This document shows, piece after piece, positions 1 through 8,552 of a stretch of DNA of 64,000 bases. The notes under the pieces were generated by a model that searched no databases, was not told the origin of the DNA, and was given only the letters and a program-made list of their open reading frames with translations. Position 1 is the stretch's first letter. Every line of letters starts with the position of its first letter. The DNA comes from JAEYOM01 sp036260935 (lineage in GTDB: Bacteria; Bacillota; Clostridia; Acetivibrionales; DTU013): the NCBI GenBank assembly GCA_036260935.1, contig DATALQ010000050.1:55797-119796 (forward strand), read 5' to 3'. The position numbers and the translations under genes were made by a program.

Positions 1-2
1 TA

Positions 3-1184
3 ATTGACGCATTTGGCAAGGTAGCCGTGCAGGACGATATTTTACCGCGCTATTACATCAGAGATAAATCCGAATTCAACAATATAAAAACCATCCTGGA
101 GAAATCGATTTCCGTAATGAATTCTCTCGAGAGTTTTAAAATATCGACCAAGTCATCTTATACCAGCCTTGATTTGGTAAATAATGTAACCAGAGAGGGT
201 AAGGATAGTTCAACTGCAGATGTAAGCAGGAAAAACCAGATATATTTTTACTACAGTGAAGATGATCTTGGCGGTAAATATTTTAAATTTTATTATTACA
301 ATGTCAATAAAACTAACTATTCGTATTCGGAATATGATAATGATCCGGGAGATTGGGGAAAAAAGCCTATCAAAAGCTTTGAAAAAGAGTTGGCAGGCTC
401 AGATTATCGAAATTATATTAATGCACGAGATTCTCTTTACGCCATCCTCAAATTATCCTACACTCCAGATAATAAATCACTGATAATGAATGCTAATTTA
501 TTTCCGCTAAATAATTTCCAGCAGAATGATAAAAGTTGGATGAAAAGCTATAAGAAGCAGGCTAAGGACGGTTCTATAGAAATTGTGGTAGATACCGCAA
601 CTAACTATATATCAAAAGTTACCGTTCGCTCTGTATATATGGATGCGACCAGGCGTTCCGACAGCACATATGGATGTGAATATGGCAATTTCAATAACAT
701 AAGTGAAATAAAGCTACCTGATTATATCGTTGAAGATCAAAAGAATAATTCCGAAAATAATGTTGCAGTGGCGGATGAACCTGCTTTGAGTGATTCGGAA
801 AGAGATGCTGTGGATACTCTTGAAGACAATTCTGCCTTGGTAGCTGTCGATGGTGGATATTCTGAGCCATATGGTTTAAAAGTTACGGAAGCGATGCTTT
901 TCATCATTCTTAAAAATAAAGGTAACTATGATTCCTTCAATGGACTGTCGGAATATGCTAAAAAGACCTTTATCAACGAATGTGTACAGGATAGTTATGG
1001 CCAGTATCTGGGTTGTGAGGTTGTACATGCATTGGTGGTTTATGATGGGAAAAAATATGTATCATCTGATGCAGGTTACGATAGTAAACCGTCAGAACTT
1101 GTAATTAGTATCTGTAATGGAGAGGCTGTAAATCCAGTTATACAGGATAAGTCAAAAAACACATATCAGAATTATTATAAATAG
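3..1184 (+). CDS. Unrecognised protein, 5' end outside the window
   Basis: The frame is open to the left edge, so the true start lies outside; a GTG at 27 is only the first in-window start. About 390 residues are visible. No known domain was recognised with confidence. The first 230 residues are rich in Lys, Asn, Ser and Tyr and end in a stretch (IEIVVDTATNYISKVTV) that recalls LolA-like lipoprotein domains such as DUF6612; this is weak. An acidic linker follows, then a second module of about 120 residues. The composition suggests a secreted or surface protein, but the signal peptide would be outside the window. A hairpin lies about 30 bases after the stop. Confidence 0.6.
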   Translation: MDAFGKVAVQDDILPRYYIRDKSEFNNIKTILEKSISVMNSLESFKISTKSSYTSLDLVNNVTREGKDSSTADVSRKNQIYFYYSEDDLGGKYFKFYYYNVNKTNYSYSEYDNDPGDWGKKPIKSFEKELAGSDYRNYINARDSLYAILKLSYTPDNKSLIMNANLFPLNNFQQNDKSWMKSYKKQAKDGSIEIVVDTATNYISKVTVRSVYMDATRRSDSTYGCEYGNFNNISEIKLPDYIVEDQKNNSENNVAVADEPALSDSERDAVDTLEDNSALVAVDGGYSEPYGLKVTEAMLFIILKNKGNYDSFNGLSEYAKKTFINECVQDSYGQYLGCEVVHALVVYDGKKYVSSDAGYDSKPSELVISICNGEAVNPVIQDKSKNTYQNYYK

Positions 1185-1214
1185 CCGGATACATGTTTTA
1201 AGTTTAACTGCTAT

Positions 1215-1245
1215 AAAGGGCTGTCTCCTTGGGGAGAAGCCCTTT
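1215..1245. terminator. Hairpin between convergent genes
   Basis: Arms AAAGGGCT and AGCCCTTT close a loop with an inner CTCC/GGGG stem. It lies between the stop of the left-edge gene (+) and the stop of the ABC permease (-), so it could end transcripts from both sides. The A/T-flanked form fits a bidirectional terminator. Confidence 0.6.
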
Positions 1246-1283
1246 GTTGTTCCTGATGAAAGTACTTATTATAACTACGCAAA

Positions 1284-1976
1284 TCACGCCACCTGCGGCT
1301 GCCTTCTTGCTGCGGCATATGACGCTGCGTACAGTATCAGTGCAGTGACCATGAAATTTATCGGGGCCAGCAGTATTCCGTTCGGCATACCGTAGCAGAA
1401 AAATGCCTTGACCAGACCGATTGTTCCGGGCAACGAAAGCGACATGAACGACAAACCGAAAACTACCCAGAACGGGACAGAAAATGCTTTTCCGAATTTG
1501 TATGCCAGCGCTCCGTAAATTGTGGATACGGACGAAATGAGTATCAGGAGCCCGAGTATATACAGCATTTCGGTTGCAAAGTTACTCTCAGGATATATTC
1601 CTTTAAACACACCGCCGTTTTCTAAATAATGTCTGGTAAATTTCGGTAAGGCGCCTTCAATAATTGAAGCAACTGCCGAAATAGCGGTAAGAAAAATCGA
1701 TATAGCTATATTTGATAATACCGCAGCTGCGAATATATTTTTCCTGGTGTTGCCGTACATCAACAGATAGTTGGTTTTAGACCTGTAATCTACAATAACA
1801 TATACGAATATAAATATCCCGGCCACGAAAGAAAAGGTCGAATTGTAGTTTCCTCCGGAGATAGACATCAATGCAAGCAGCGCCAGGCTAATCGCAAAAT
1901 AATAACCTAAGAAAATGAGTGTTCCCATGATCTTTGTTTTTATCTGATAAATAAGGCATTTTGTAAACCTGCTCAT
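1284..1976 (-). CDS. ABC transporter permease, ABC-2-like
   Basis: A 230-residue integral membrane protein with about six hydrophobic segments, near residues 17-40, 50-66, 80-107, 137-162, 167-187 and 201-223, and no other domain. It overlaps the end of the upstream ATPase gene by four bases (ATGA type), so the two are translationally coupled. With the YtrA-type regulator upstream this is the usual regulator-ATPase-permease arrangement of Firmicutes Ytr-like exporters, which respond to cell-envelope stress. The substrate cannot be read from the sequence. Confidence 0.8.
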   Translation of the reverse strand: MSRFTKCLIYQIKTKIMGTLIFLGYYFAISLALLALMSISGGNYNSTFSFVAGIFIFVYVIVDYRSKTNYLLMYGNTRKNIFAAAVLSNIAISIFLTAISAVASIIEGALPKFTRHYLENGGVFKGIYPESNFATEMLYILGLLILISSVSTIYGALAYKFGKAFSVPFWVVFGLSFMSLSLPGTIGLVKAFFCYGMPNGILLAPINFMVTALILYAASYAAARRQPQVA

Positions 1977-2860
1977 ATCATAACCTCCTTATCCTGCTCG
2001 GTTAAGTAGATGAAAAGCTTTTGAACGGGCACAGGAGAGACATCCGTACCTGCTGCCTCGAACTTTTTCAGTTTTTCATCCGTCAGCTTCTCAAAAATTG
2101 TGCATATTTTTATATTGCCGACCATTTCAGTGTGGACTATGTTCATGCCTGAGACCGCCTCGTCCACTGCCGACGCCTTTCCCGAGACGTATCTGGCCCT
2201 TTCCTTAAGTTCCTCCACAGTAAGCTTTTCGACCAGCATACCATCCTTGATGATAAGGGCTTCCTCGAAAACATCCGCGGATTCTTCGATCAGATGCGTC
2301 GAGATTATATAGGTGCGCGGGTTGTTTTCATAATCCTCTATCAACTCCCTGTAAAACAGGTCCCTTACTGCCGCGTCCAGCCCGAGGACAGGTTCGTCGA
2401 ATATGGTCAGCGGAGCCCTTGATGCAAGTCCTACAACTATACGTATTATCGATTCGTAACCTCTGGACAGGTTCTTATATTTTTTATTAACTGAAAGCTC
2501 GAACTTTTTGCATAGCCTTAGCGCGTATTCCATGTCGAAATTATCGTAAAACAGAGCTGCAGTCTTCAGTATCCGGGATACCCGGTCAATATCGATGAAG
2601 AGGTCCTTCTCGGGCATGTAGCAGATCTTTTCCAATACTTCCTGGTTCTCAATGGCATTCTGTCCGAAAAAACTGACTTCGCCGCTGTCTGCAAATATTC
2701 TTGATGCGATTATGTTGAGGAATGTTGTCTTGCCTGCGCCGTTGCGACCCAGAAGGCCGTATATCTTGTTGCTTTCCAGCCCGACTGAAAAGTCTCTCAC
2801 AGCCTTTACATCACCATAGCTTTTATTAAGCATTTTGGTCTCGAGAATGAATTCACTCAC
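1973..2860 (-). CDS. ABC transporter ATP-binding protein, YtrB-like
   Basis: A 295-residue nucleotide-binding subunit. Walker A is at residues 38-45 (GRNGAGKT) and Walker B at 151-157 (LTIFDEP). The signature is LSRGY (131-135) instead of LSGGQ, a variant common in this YtrB/BcrA-type branch. The C-terminal 80 residues are a variable accessory part. It overlaps the regulator gene upstream and the permease downstream, forming one tight three-gene operon on the minus strand. It should power export by the adjacent permease; the substrate is unknown. Confidence 0.88.
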   Translation of the reverse strand: MSEFILETKMLNKSYGDVKAVRDFSVGLESNKIYGLLGRNGAGKTTFLNIIASRIFADSGEVSFFGQNAIENQEVLEKICYMPEKDLFIDIDRVSRILKTAALFYDNFDMEYALRLCKKFELSVNKKYKNLSRGYESIIRIVVGLASRAPLTIFDEPVLGLDAAVRDLFYRELIEDYENNPRTYIISTHLIEESADVFEEALIIKDGMLVEKLTVEELKERARYVSGKASAVDEAVSGMNIVHTEMVGNIKICTIFEKLTDEKLKKFEAAGTDVSPVPVQKLFIYLTEQDKEVMI

Positions 2861-3227
2861 CTGTCCGGCCCCCTTTTCTTATCATTTCAATGAGTTCTTC
2901 CGTCTTGATCCCCAGGTTGTTGGCTTCTTCCAGCAGGGTTTTTACAAATCGTTCATAGAAACTGTTTTTTCTGTCATCCTGTATTATTTTTTTGGCGCCT
3001 GTCGTGACAAACATTCCGATCCCTCTCTTTTTATAAAGAATTCCGCGGTCTACGAGCAAATTGATGCCTTTGCCTGCAGTAGCCGGATTGATCCTGTATA
3101 TGACAGCCATTTGGTTGGTAGAAGGTATCTGGGTTTCTTCGCCGATGTTCCCCTTTATGATATCATCCTCTATGCTTTCAGCGATCTGAAGGTATATTGA
3201 TTTTTCATTGTCAAAATCCAGCTTCAA
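2853..3227 (-). CDS. GntR-family regulator, YtrA subfamily
   Basis: A 124-residue protein: an N-terminal winged helix (about residues 10-75) followed by only about 45 residues, the short C-terminus that defines the YtrA branch of GntR. It has no ligand-binding FadR or HutC domain. The start is TTG at 3225-3227, chosen because AGGAGGTG lies five bases upstream. It is the first gene of the operon with the ABC ATPase and permease and overlaps the ATPase start. A consensus promoter with a dyad lies just upstream, so autorepression is likely. Confidence 0.88.
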   Translation of the reverse strand: MKLDFDNEKSIYLQIAESIEDDIIKGNIGEETQIPSTNQMAVIYRINPATAGKGINLLVDRGILYKKRGIGMFVTTGAKKIIQDDRKNSFYERFVKTLLEEANNLGIKTEELIEMIRKGGRTGE

Positions 3228-3256
3228 TATAACACCTCCTGTTCGTATGTTAATTG

Positions 3257-3305
3257 GTTAGTTACTTATGTAATTAACTATACAACAGACTAAGCAATGT
3301 GTCAA
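3257..3305 (-). promoter_or_regulatory. Promoter and operator of the YtrA-type operon
   Basis: On the minus strand TTGACA (3300-3305) is followed by a 17-base spacer and TATAGT (3277-3282). Directly downstream is the dyad GTTAGTTAC-TTAT-GTAATTAAC (3257-3278), with one mismatched pair, covering the likely transcription start. This is the expected place for a YtrA-type repressor. That the downstream regulator binds here is inference. Confidence 0.75.
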
Positions 3306-3324
3306 TAACCAATTGGAGATTTAT

Positions 3325-3365
3325 AGAAAAAACCGGATATCCGGCTCGAAAGCCGAATACCCGGT
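3325..3365 (-). terminator. Rho-independent terminator after the Fe-S membrane protein gene
   Basis: On the minus strand a 14-pair stem (two wobble pairs) with a six-base loop, arms 3352-3365 and 3332-3345, is followed by a run of T. It lies about 50 bases after the stop of the 3417-4148 gene and should end that transcript before the YtrA promoter region. Confidence 0.8.
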
Positions 3366-3416
3366 ATGTTGGCACCGGTAAACAATAATGCTTTAGAAGA
3401 TATACATACGAAGAGC

Positions 3417-4148
3417 TTATTTCCTTGGCCCGAACGTATAATGGAGGACCTTTTTCGGGCATATTCCCGTACATTCGCCGCAAAGTATGCATTCTGCGTT
3501 TTCCATACAGCCCTCCGAAACCATTTTCTCAACGTCAAGACTCATCGGGCAGTTTTTGCTGCACTGTTTGCAATGTGTGCATTTGCCGCTGTCAGCCTTC
3601 AAATGCAGAGAGGGCAGCCTCAGCAGGCTGCCGAGTTTCCGGCCTAAGACCATGAAAGGCGCCATCCAGCAGAAATAATGGCAAAAGGAGCGTTTCCCGG
3701 CTATCAATGACGGGATTGTTATCAGTATGATTACTGCGTAATAGATAATATATGCAGCAGGCTCTGAAATCGAAATACCATGGAAGGTCATGTAGAGGAA
3801 ATCTACCTTGCTGTATCCGCCCGCATGCAGGGCGGAGAACGTGATCAGAACAATCCACGGGACCCAAATGCCGTACTTGATAAGGTTCCTCCAGCCGCCT
3901 TTGGCCTTCTTGTCGTTGGCCAGCATCAGGCAGTCCTGCAGCCCTCCGACAGGGCAGACCCATCCACAGTATGCCCTGCTGAAAAACAACGCAAACAAGA
4001 ACATGCAGGCGAATACAATGAAACTGCCCGTTATGATACCTTCAAGCGCACCCATTATTATCAGGTAAGGCGAAAGGTAATAGATTGTTATGGGAAATAA
4101 TAAAAACGAAATAATAACCAACGCTCTTCTGATTTTTTGTCTTTTCAT
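3417..4148 (-). CDS. Membrane 4Fe-4S protein, NapH/NosR-type
   Basis: A 243-residue protein with about five membrane segments and a C-terminal ferredoxin part. CGWVCP (C61, C65) and CHYFC (C156, C160) lie next to membrane segments, as in the NapH/NosR/CcoG-like group. Two CX2CX2CX3C clusters follow (C190/193/196/200 and C220/223/226/230). Such proteins pass electrons across or along the membrane; the partner is not visible here. It lies about 90 bases downstream of the padR-like gene on the same strand and may be its target. The start at 4148 follows a GGGGGTC ribosome site. Confidence 0.85.
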   Translation of the reverse strand: MKRQKIRRALVIISFLLFPITIYYLSPYLIIMGALEGIITGSFIVFACMFLFALFFSRAYCGWVCPVGGLQDCLMLANDKKAKGGWRNLIKYGIWVPWIVLITFSALHAGGYSKVDFLYMTFHGISISEPAAYIIYYAVIILITIPSLIAGKRSFCHYFCWMAPFMVLGRKLGSLLRLPSLHLKADSGKCTHCKQCSKNCPMSLDVEKMVSEGCMENAECILCGECTGICPKKVLHYTFGPRK

Positions 4149-4239
4149 TATGTGACCCCCTAATGTGATGAGTTAGTGTTATAAGTCTTGCTGCGGTTTT
4201 TATTATGTTGTGTCCTGTCGGGCGTTTCAGTTTCTTTTG

Positions 4240-4788
4240 TTATTTCCGGCTTCCGAGTATTTCGATTGCCTCGTCAGCCCATTCGAGATAAGCCTTCATG
4301 ACCTTCTGCCCGAACAGGACTGTAAGGTAGTAATAGACATGATCGTCCGACCCGTCAAGGATCTTTCCGAGCTCTGAACCGTATGCTTCAAAAAGTCCGA
4401 GGGTTTCAGCGTTCCTCTGCTTGAATTCTGATATGATCCCGATATTGTCTTCTTTATTGGCAGCGCTTCCAAAGAAAAGTTTCAGCAGTATCTCATATTT
4501 TGTCTGCTCTTTTTCGACCGGTTTTGAAAGCCAATCCGCAAGTTCCTTTCTGCCTTTATCCGTTATAGAGTAGGTGATCCTTTCCGGCCCCGTGCTGCTG
4601 GCCATACTGCGGCACTGTACCAGCCCGTTCTGCTCCAGCGTCTTAAGACTCGGGTAGATTTGCCCGAAACCGGCATCCCAGAAGTATTTGAGAGAAGTGT
4701 CGATCCTTTTTTTGATGTCATACCCGGTCATTTCCTCGTGATTTAAAAATCCCAGTATCGCATAGATGGTTTTGTTTTCTTTGGCCAT
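4240..4788 (-). CDS. PadR-family transcriptional regulator
   Basis: A 182-residue protein with the N-terminal PadR winged helix (about residues 8-85; the GYDIKKRI and IYPSLKTLEQNGL motifs are typical) and the longer helical C-terminal dimerisation domain of the Vir-like PadR subgroup. A consensus promoter with a 21-bp perfect inverted repeat lies immediately upstream, so it probably represses itself. The next gene on the strand encodes a membrane Fe-S protein and may be co-regulated. The effector is unknown. Confidence 0.9.
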   Translation of the reverse strand: MAKENKTIYAILGFLNHEEMTGYDIKKRIDTSLKYFWDAGFGQIYPSLKTLEQNGLVQCRSMASSTGPERITYSITDKGRKELADWLSKPVEKEQTKYEILLKLFFGSAANKEDNIGIISEFKQRNAETLGLFEAYGSELGKILDGSDDHVYYYLTVLFGQKVMKAYLEWADEAIEILGSRK

Positions 4789-4815
4789 TTTTCATCTCCC
4801 TGGATCAAAAATAAA

Positions 4816-4873
4816 GCTATATCAAAAAGATATACTGTGTTCTTAGTATATCTTTTTGATATAGCCATGTCAA
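4816..4873 (-). promoter_or_regulatory. padR-like promoter with long inverted-repeat operator
   Basis: On the minus strand TTGACA (4868-4873), a 17-base spacer and TATACT (4845-4850) form a near-consensus promoter. A perfect 21-bp inverted repeat (4816-4836 and 4845-4865, eight-base spacer) starts in the -35/-10 spacer, includes the whole -10 box and continues past the start point. As RNA it would fold into an A/U-rich hairpin, so weak terminator activity for the upstream 4912-7791 gene is also possible, but the fit to the promoter favours an operator. Confidence 0.8.
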
Positions 4874-4911
4874 TATTTTTGTTTGTTAATCTATCCTGCA
4901 AACCATGGGGA

Positions 4912-7791
4912 CTATCTCGAAAAATACTGAACGATCCCGTTTGCCAGGCTTTTTGCAAGCCGTATTTGTTCGGCTTCATTCGTTATAATCTCAAAGTCGG
5001 AGGGGTTAGGTACAAAACAGTTCTCTATCAGCATTGAAGGCGTCCAGGTTCCTCTGACAACGTAGAAATTGTCCCAGCGGACGCCCTTGTTAATGCGTCC
5101 CGTTTCTGCAGCCCTGGCCAGCAGTACCTCAGAAAGCGGCTTGGCAAGGGTTTCCTTGTAATGGACTGAGAAGCCGGTTATCTTTGAAATGTCTACATTT
5201 ACCTCCATACTGTTTGCATGGATGGACAGGAACATGTCGGGCTTTGTTCTTCTCGAGGCGTCCAGCCTGTCGGTCAGAGACATCGTGATGTCGGTTGTTC
5301 TTGTCATAGGGACATTTGCCCCCAGAGCCTGAAGTTCATCCCGGAGCTTCAGCGCAGTATTGAGGTTGATCATTTTTTCGGGGTATTTTGTCCCGAGCGG
5401 GCCGATCGCCCCATTTTCCTCTCCGCCGTGGCCCGGATCGAGCATTATTGTAAGACCGGTCAGCGGGCGTACGCTGCCTGACGCTCTGGCTGGATTTTTG
5501 ATATGCAGCATGATCCCTGTCATGGTTTTTTCAATATAATAGCCTTCTATAGTCCGGCCGGGTTTCAGCGTAAGAATGTACCTGCCAAGGTTGCCATCCT
5601 GCAGGAATGTAACCGATGAAAACGGCGAGTTGTCGGGAAGGGCGGGCAAGACGCCGGACTGTGCCGACGATATGCTGAGGACGAGTTTCTCGCCGTTGAA
5701 TTTGGCCACTGCAGCCATGGAATACGGATATTCGAGTATCAGAGTATCCCACTTGACGCCCGTCTCGTAACGGGCAGAGCCTACTGTGGGTTTTAGCTGA
5801 GCTGCCGAAGTATATGTGGCGATACTTGTCTTCCTGACCCATAATCCCGACGAAAGCCTTGCGTAGCTTCCGGTCATGGCAGTTACATAATCGACCATTC
5901 CCCTACGAAGCTCGTAAGAAGCTCCGTTCCCCGATACCGGTTCTGCGAAGGTGTCGATGTCTTCCTTGGATATCTCGGCATAGAACGGCGAGCCTTTCAT
6001 TATTACGCCGATTTTGGCCGGTGCTTTCTTTGTTTTGACTGTGCCCTTGTAATTCATCGTGTAAACCGGAGCGCCAAGGTCGATATTCCTTGGAGCGCCT
6101 GTATATGAAGGAACCGTATAGGTGCAGGTAAATCTGGCAGGGTACAGTCCGCCGCTTTTTGAAGCGGTTTTCATGGCATACGTTTTGCCGGTGATCCTGA
6201 CAGTGACCTTCGAACCCGCAGGCGCTGTGCAGGACAGCGTTATTTTCTCGCCGGGCTGCCTGTATTCCTGTGTCTGGGGGAATACCGACGACGATGTTAT
6301 ATCAGCCTTGCTCATTTTGCTTACCGAGCTTCCGCCGGACGATCTGTATATGACGCGTGTCACATATGATCCGTCCTGGGTAAAGGTAAAGACGTTGCTG
6401 CCGTACCGCAGATCTGCCAGTATGCCGAAATATCCCGTCAAAGAGCGGTTGGTAACCGGTTCGCCGTTAAGGTACAGTGGTCTGCCGGGATCCGATGCGC
6501 CATTCAGATAGTAATGGCTGTAGCTGGTGGTGATGTTGCCCGACGGTATCGAGACAGTTACCGGAGTGGACGGGATATTGCCGTCCAAACGGTCGTATAC
6601 CGCTTTGATCATGGATACCAGCGCGGGGGAGTCCTCGAGTGCGGAATAATTGTAGAAAAGGCTGCCCTTTACCTCCGGGTATTCACTGTTCAGCAACAGC
6701 TGCCTCTCGAGTTCTGAAACGCCGTACCACGAGCTGGACTGGCTCGGGTTGTTTTCCCTGTAAGCGGCCTGCCCTATGTAGAGATCGACTGGAGTGTCGC
6801 TCACCACATCCTTCCACCAGGTCAGCAGTTTACTGTAATCTGCCACAGTGTATCCTATATTCCAGTAAAGCTGGGGAGCAATATAATCTATGATGCCGTT
6901 TTTTACCCATGAACGGGTGTCGGCATAGTGGTCATAATAGGATTCGGCCCCGTTGGTATCGCTCCCGAGCGGATTGGACTTCCTGTTGGACCAGATGCCG
7001 AAGGGGCTTATGCCGAAACGGACTGCTTTTCCGGAAGCTTTGATCTCATTCGAGACGTCGGATACCAGTGCCGTTATGTTGGCTCTGCGCCAATTGCCTA
7101 CGGAATCGTATCCCTGCCCGTATTTTTTGAATGTGGCGGAATCATTGAAATCCCTGCCGGGATAAAAGTAGTCGTCGAAATGTATACCGTCGATATCATA
7201 ACGGTCAACTATTTCCATTACGCCGTTTGTTATCAACTGGCGAACCTCCGGGATTCCCGGATCGAAATACAGGTTGCCGTCGGAATATTTTATCACCCAG
7301 TCAGGGTGGAGCCTTGCGGGATGGTTTGCAGGCAGGGACGAGACGGAGGGCTTTGAGTCGTATCCCGACTTCTTGGTTATCCTGTATGGGTTTATCCATG
7401 CATGCAACTCGATACCTCTCTTATGGGCTTCTTCTATCCAGAATTCCAATGGGTCGAAACCGTCTGCTGGTGCCATGCCCTGTGTTCCGGTCAGGTATTT
7501 CGACCATGGAAAGTAATTCGAACGGTAAAACGCGTCTGCTGTCGGTCTGACCTGGAGAAACACGGCATTGAGTCCTGCACCTTTTGCAGTATCGAGTATT
7601 TTGATCGCTTCATCCTTAAGAATATCGGTATCGGTAGTAGGTTTGGAGGGGTAATCGACGTTAACGACAGTTGCGACCCACAGTCCGCGCATTTCTTTTC
7701 CATCGAGGTTATCTGCACTGACGGGCAGCATTATAAAAGGTATTGCAGCCAGAATGACCAGCACTATCGCTAATTTGAAAAGATATTTCAT
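4912..7791 (-). CDS. Secreted GH10-like (DUF187) and N-acetylmuramoyl-L-alanine amidase fusion
   Basis: A 959-residue exported protein. Residues 1-26 are a signal peptide ending LPVSA. Residues about 32-400 match the family-10-like glycosyl hydrolase (DUF187/YddW type), with EMRGLWVATV at the start and GIHFDDYFYP in the barrel. A linker region of beta-rich modules follows. From residue 780 it is a zinc amidase (Amidase_3): LDPGHGG with H788, SIHAN with H858 and the catalytic-type Glu923 in MLIEN. It probably cuts peptidoglycan at two kinds of bond during wall turnover or spore and mother-cell processes. The start has an AAGGAGAAGG ribosome site. Confidence 0.88.
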   Translation of the reverse strand: MKYLFKLAIVLVILAAIPFIMLPVSADNLDGKEMRGLWVATVVNVDYPSKPTTDTDILKDEAIKILDTAKGAGLNAVFLQVRPTADAFYRSNYFPWSKYLTGTQGMAPADGFDPLEFWIEEAHKRGIELHAWINPYRITKKSGYDSKPSVSSLPANHPARLHPDWVIKYSDGNLYFDPGIPEVRQLITNGVMEIVDRYDIDGIHFDDYFYPGRDFNDSATFKKYGQGYDSVGNWRRANITALVSDVSNEIKASGKAVRFGISPFGIWSNRKSNPLGSDTNGAESYYDHYADTRSWVKNGIIDYIAPQLYWNIGYTVADYSKLLTWWKDVVSDTPVDLYIGQAAYRENNPSQSSSWYGVSELERQLLLNSEYPEVKGSLFYNYSALEDSPALVSMIKAVYDRLDGNIPSTPVTVSIPSGNITTSYSHYYLNGASDPGRPLYLNGEPVTNRSLTGYFGILADLRYGSNVFTFTQDGSYVTRVIYRSSGGSSVSKMSKADITSSSVFPQTQEYRQPGEKITLSCTAPAGSKVTVRITGKTYAMKTASKSGGLYPARFTCTYTVPSYTGAPRNIDLGAPVYTMNYKGTVKTKKAPAKIGVIMKGSPFYAEISKEDIDTFAEPVSGNGASYELRRGMVDYVTAMTGSYARLSSGLWVRKTSIATYTSAAQLKPTVGSARYETGVKWDTLILEYPYSMAAVAKFNGEKLVLSISSAQSGVLPALPDNSPFSSVTFLQDGNLGRYILTLKPGRTIEGYYIEKTMTGIMLHIKNPARASGSVRPLTGLTIMLDPGHGGEENGAIGPLGTKYPEKMINLNTALKLRDELQALGANVPMTRTTDITMSLTDRLDASRRTKPDMFLSIHANSMEVNVDISKITGFSVHYKETLAKPLSEVLLARAAETGRINKGVRWDNFYVVRGTWTPSMLIENCFVPNPSDFEIITNEAEQIRLAKSLANGIVQYFSR

Positions 7792-7937
7792 TTCCTTCTC
7801 CTTTTTTTCGGATTTTATAGTTATACGTATATGTCTGCCTATTATATTTCGACAATATATTTCTATAAAGGTTCCTTAATTACCTGTCAATTAACCTATT
7901 TTTAATTTTTGTAACGAAACGGTAATATCGAACAAAC

Positions 7938-7966
7938 TTGACACCGTTACGTAACGGTATTATAAT
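7938..7966 (+). promoter_or_regulatory. MerR-type promoter with dyad in the spacer
   Basis: TTGACA (7938-7943), a 17-base spacer and TATAAT (7961-7966) form a perfect consensus promoter. The spacer is filled by the perfect palindrome ACCGTTACGTAACGGT (7943-7958). A related half-site lies about 20 bases upstream. Dyads in the spacer are typical for MerR regulators, but their spacers are usually 19-20 bases. With 17 bases simple repression is more likely than twist activation. Target: the MerR gene at 8050. Confidence 0.8.
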
Positions 7967-8049
7967 TTTGATAAGCGGCAATATTTGCCGTCTGGACCAA
8001 TTCTCTGATTAAACCGGCGGAACCGGCAATATATTTTAAGGGTGGATAT

Positions 8050-8547
8050 ATGGAAGAAAACCGCTATCGCATAAGTGAGCTCGCAGAAAAGGCCGGTGTG
8101 TCGAAACGCACCATACACTATTACATGGGCAGGGGGCTGCTGCCTCCTTCGGAAGGCGCGGGTCTGGGAACGACATATTCCGATGAGCACCTCTATAGGA
8201 TTATTCTTGTAAAAAAGCTGCAGGATGCCTATCTGCCGCTGGATGAGATCAGAAAAAGAATATCCGGCATGACACTTGAGGAGGTACTGGACAGCCTTAA
8301 AGCAAACGGGCAGGCAATGGCGCTTTCCGACCCGCCGGCAGAGTATGGCGTTTTCAGGGAAAGGGCCGCGGAGGATATGCATGAAGGAGACCGTCCGGGT
8401 AAACGGATAGAAGATAAAAGTATAGCCTATACAAGGATATATATCGGTTCCGGGCTGGAACTGCACTTTCAGTCGGACAATGAAAAAGCCAGGGAAATGG
8501 CTGAAGTTTTATATAAATATGCCCAAAAAATGATGAAGGAAGGTTAA
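8050..8547 (+). CDS. MerR-family transcriptional regulator
   Basis: A 165-residue protein. Residues 5-75 are the MerR winged helix (YRISELAEKAGVSKRTIHYY and the LPP wing). The C-terminal 90 residues show no effector-binding family I recognise. The start follows AAGGGTGG. The stop is only five bases before the VIT-VWA gene, so both are one operon driven by the palindromic promoter at 7938-7966. This pairing suggests the regulator controls the VIT-VWA protein and itself. Confidence 0.88.
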   Translation: MEENRYRISELAEKAGVSKRTIHYYMGRGLLPPSEGAGLGTTYSDEHLYRIILVKKLQDAYLPLDEIRKRISGMTLEEVLDSLKANGQAMALSDPPAEYGVFRERAAEDMHEGDRPGKRIEDKSIAYTRIYIGSGLELHFQSDNEKAREMAEVLYKYAQKMMKEG

Positions 8548-8552
8548 ACCTT

